Source: an uncultured Clostridia bacterium | GTDB lineage: Bacteria; Bacillota; Clostridia; Christensenellales; Maliibacteriaceae | Length of the DNA stretch: 14,041 nucleotides | Reading direction: 5' to 3' | Assembly (NCBI GenBank): GCA_934613185.1 | Contig: CAKTSO010000040.1 | Location: 1 to 14,041 of the forward strand | Shown here: piece by piece, positions 12,439 to 14,041 of the stretch | Layout of the letters: each line of letters opens with the position of its first letter | Position numbering within the stretch: position 1 is the stretch's first letter | Notes under the pieces: model-generated | What the model was told of the DNA's origin: nothing | What the model saw: the letters and a program-made list of their open reading frames with translations, nothing else | Databases searched by the model: none | Program-made: the position numbers and the translations under genes

Positions 12439-12666
12439 TTGAAAGACAAATTCCTTCGCTTCTATCACGGGCATAAAAGCGGCGTGATCGGCGCGTCGGT
12501 CGGCGTCGTCTGCGGCGCGATCTTTCTGTTGATCGGCTTTTGGAAGACAATGTTCCTTGTGCTGTGCGCGCTTGTTGGGTTTGTGGTCGGCAAGATCTAT
12601 GTTTCGGATACGCCGCTCGGCGAAAAAATGCGGCGTGTGTTTCAAAATCGGGAGGATGATGAATGA
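12439..12666 (+). CDS. DUF2273 small membrane protein
   Basis: This 75-aa protein begins LKDKFLRFYHGHKSGVIGAS (Met at the start in vivo), has two membrane helices (about 13-31 and 35-53, joined by GFWKT) and a charged tail. The pattern HKSGVIGA..G...AI.FLLIGFWKT.FL..CALVGF.VGK is that of DUF2273, found with amaP and asp23. Its function is unknown; a helper in anchoring envelope proteins is inferred from context only. The start is TTG at 12439, since GGGAGG (12424-12429) lies 9 bases upstream; an in-frame GTG at 12379 would overlap amaP by 44 bases. The stop overlaps the nusB ATG. Confidence 0.9.
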   Translation: MKDKFLRFYHGHKSGVIGASVGVVCGAIFLLIGFWKTMFLVLCALVGFVVGKIYVSDTPLGEKMRRVFQNREDDE

Positions 12667-13136
12667 GCAGAACCGCAGCGCGCGAAACGGTCGCGCGGTT
12701 GTTGTATCAGTGGGCGATGGACGGCGGCACTTGGCAGGATGCGCTGCTTTACACGCTTGACGACGAAAGCGAAAAACTGGACAAACATGACATGGAATAT
12801 GTCGAACGCATGATGACGCGGATTCCCGAACACGCTGCGGAACTTGACGAGACAATCGCGGGCGTCAGTCAGCGCTGGCGCATCGAGCGGATGGGGAAGA
12901 TGGATCTTTCCATTCTGCGCCTTGCCGTCTATGAAATGTGCGACTGCGACGATATTCCCGTCAGCGTTTCGATCAACGAGGCGGTGGAGCTTGCCAAGCG
13001 CTACTGCGGCGACGAGACGCCGACGTTTATCAACGGCATGCTCTCGACGCTTGCAAAACGCCTTGAAAACGGGGAAACCCAAACGGCGGATGCGGCGCAG
13101 TCCGACGAACACGCGGCGGAGGAACCGGCACAATGA
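12663..13136 (+). CDS. nusB: Transcription antitermination factor NusB
   Basis: This 157-aa protein is the all-helical RNA-binding factor that, with NusE (S10), binds boxA in ribosomal RNA transcripts. Family features are the N-terminal SRTAARETVARLLYQWAM and the C-terminal WRIERMGKMDLSILRLAVYEM, then IPVSVSINEAVELAKRYCGDETPTFINGML. The acidic, Ala/Glu-rich tail (about 140-157) is longer than in many relatives. GGGAGG at 12650-12655 lies 7 bases before the ATG. The gene overlaps both its neighbours by 4 bases (ATGA at 12663-12666 and 13133-13136). nusB also follows the asp23 homologue yqhY in Bacillus. Confidence 0.96.
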   Translation: MSRTAARETVARLLYQWAMDGGTWQDALLYTLDDESEKLDKHDMEYVERMMTRIPEHAAELDETIAGVSQRWRIERMGKMDLSILRLAVYEMCDCDDIPVSVSINEAVELAKRYCGDETPTFINGMLSTLAKRLENGETQTADAAQSDEHAAEEPAQ

Positions 13137-14041
13137 GCCGGGATCGCGGCGTGTGCATCGGCGTGGACACGAGCTGCTACACCACGTCGCTTGCTGCGGT
13201 GGATGCGCAAAGCGGTGCGTTGCTTTCCCAGCGGCGGAAGATACTGCCCGTTCCGATGGGGCAGTGCGGCCTTCGCCAAAGCGATGCGCTTTATCAACAT
13301 GTGCTTCAGCTGCCGGACTTGTTTCGGCAGCTTTTGTCGGATTTGAAGGAATTTGCGCCGTATCATGTCGTCTGCGTCAGCGTTTCCAAAACGCCGCGCG
13401 ACGTCGAGGATTCCTATATGCCCGTCTTTCGGGCGGGCACGGCGTTTGCGAATGTGATGGCCGACAGCTTCGGCGTTCCGCTTTACGAGACCTGCCATCA
13501 GACGGGGCATCTTCTCGCCGCGACGGCGGGTTCGGGCGACGAACCGGAACGCGATTTTCTTGCGATCCATCTGTCGGGCGGGACGTGTGAGATGCTGCGC
13601 GTCAAAGTGACCGATTATTCCGGCGAATTGATCGGCGCGACGGACGACATCAGCGCGGGGCAGCTGATGGATCGTGTGGGCGTGAAACTCGGGCTCGCGT
13701 TCCCCGCGGGCGTTTCGATGGAGCGTCTTGCCGCGTCCTGCGGCGAAAATGACCCGGAGTCGATTGCCTGCGTGCCCGTCAGCGTCCGCGGGCTTCGATT
13801 GAGTTTCGCAGGGCCCGCGTCGGCGCTTTTGCGTCAGGCGGACGCGGGGGAGGACGCGGCGCTCATCGCGCTTCGCGCCTACAGCGCGGTGGCGCGGACG
13901 CTTTGCAAATGGATCAAAAATGCGTCAGTGCAGACGGGGTTATCCGACGTTCTTCTGATGGGCGGCGTCGCCTCCAGCGCCGTTTTGCGGAGAATTTTGG
14001 AGGATCGGCTACAAAAAGCGCGTGTGAACGTGACCATGCAC
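13133..14041 (+). CDS. Kae1/TsaD-like paralogue (O-sialoglycoprotein endopeptidase family), partial
   Basis: The first 303 residues are present and the frame is open at the window end. The ASKHA/Kae1 fold shows in VCIGVDTSCYTTSLA, the metal-type motif HQTGH (His122, His126), LSGGTCEML and LLMGGVASSAVLRR. True TsaD, which makes the t6A modification of tRNA with TsaB and TsaE, has ETSCDET at the N-terminus, whereas here the acidic residue after the Cys is replaced (DTSCYTT). This matches the Clostridial Kae1-like paralogue known to sit between nusB and xseA, so a separate genuine tsaD is expected elsewhere. Its role is unknown. GGAGG (13118-13122) lies 10 bases before the ATG, which overlaps the nusB stop. 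Confidence 0.85.
   Translation, partial: MSRDRGVCIGVDTSCYTTSLAAVDAQSGALLSQRRKILPVPMGQCGLRQSDALYQHVLQLPDLFRQLLSDLKEFAPYHVVCVSVSKTPRDVEDSYMPVFRAGTAFANVMADSFGVPLYETCHQTGHLLAATAGSGDEPERDFLAIHLSGGTCEMLRVKVTDYSGELIGATDDISAGQLMDRVGVKLGLAFPAGVSMERLAASCGENDPESIACVPVSVRGLRLSFAGPASALLRQADAGEDAALIALRAYSAVARTLCKWIKNASVQTGLSDVLLMGGVASSAVLRRILEDRLQKARVNVTMH

Noticed and set aside
1..14041. CRISPR array, tRNA/rRNA genes, insertion sequences, phage or toxin-antitoxin genes
   Set aside because: No repeat-spacer pattern, cloverleaf, terminal inverted repeats with transposase, or characteristic protein motifs were seen on reading both strands.

Overview
The window looks like chromosomal core sequence from an endospore-forming, GC-rich member of the Firmicutes (class Clostridia). 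It contains a complete eight-gene spoIIIA operon, a pepP-efp pair, a CD1247-type acidic protein and an asp23-amaP-DUF2273-nusB string. Shine-Dalgarno sites are strong (AGGAGG-like) and sigma-A promoters are classical. GTG and TTG starts and 4-base ATGA overlaps are common. The species cannot be named from this sequence.

Layout. (1) 1-1092: a 33-codon ORF (127-228, +) runs head-on into an MsAcT-like SGNH esterase (231-884, -). Both stop codons lie in one 8-bp palindrome. A divergent promoter region follows. (2) 1093-3232: Xaa-Pro aminopeptidase (pepP), elongation factor P (efp) and a small acidic CD1247-type protein, closed by a strong intrinsic terminator. (3) 3233-6361: a self-contained cassette with its own promoter, a perfect 11-bp inverted-repeat operator, a Crp/Fnr-family regulator and a three-gene ABC importer (lipoprotein, permease, ATPase). 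The four genes overlap and the cassette ends at a second strong terminator. (4) 6362-11275: spoIIIAA-AB-AC-AD-AE-AF-AG-AH, encoding the mother-cell half of the channel that joins mother cell and forespore. (5) 11276-14041: a strong sigma-A promoter drives an Asp23/Gls24 protein. A leaky terminator-like hairpin follows, then the membrane anchor amaP, a DUF2273 membrane protein, nusB and a Kae1/TsaD-like paralogue cut by the window end.

How the genes work together. PepP and EF-P are general protein-turnover and translation functions whose linkage to spoIIIA is known from Bacillus and Clostridia. SpoIIIAA-AH form the sporulation feeding-tube/secretion apparatus together with SpoIIQ, which is not in this window. 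Asp23, AmaP and DUF2273 form an envelope-associated protein set. NusB serves transcription antitermination. The Crp/Fnr-ABC cassette is the non-canonical part: it sits between the efp block and spoIIIA, is bounded by terminators and appears autoregulated, and its substrate is unknown. No tRNA, rRNA, insertion sequence, CRISPR array or phage gene was seen. I saw no clearly novel system. The best leads are the cassette with its operator, the CxxCxxCxxC acidic protein, the 33-aa protein and the duplicated basic insert in the ABC ATPase.
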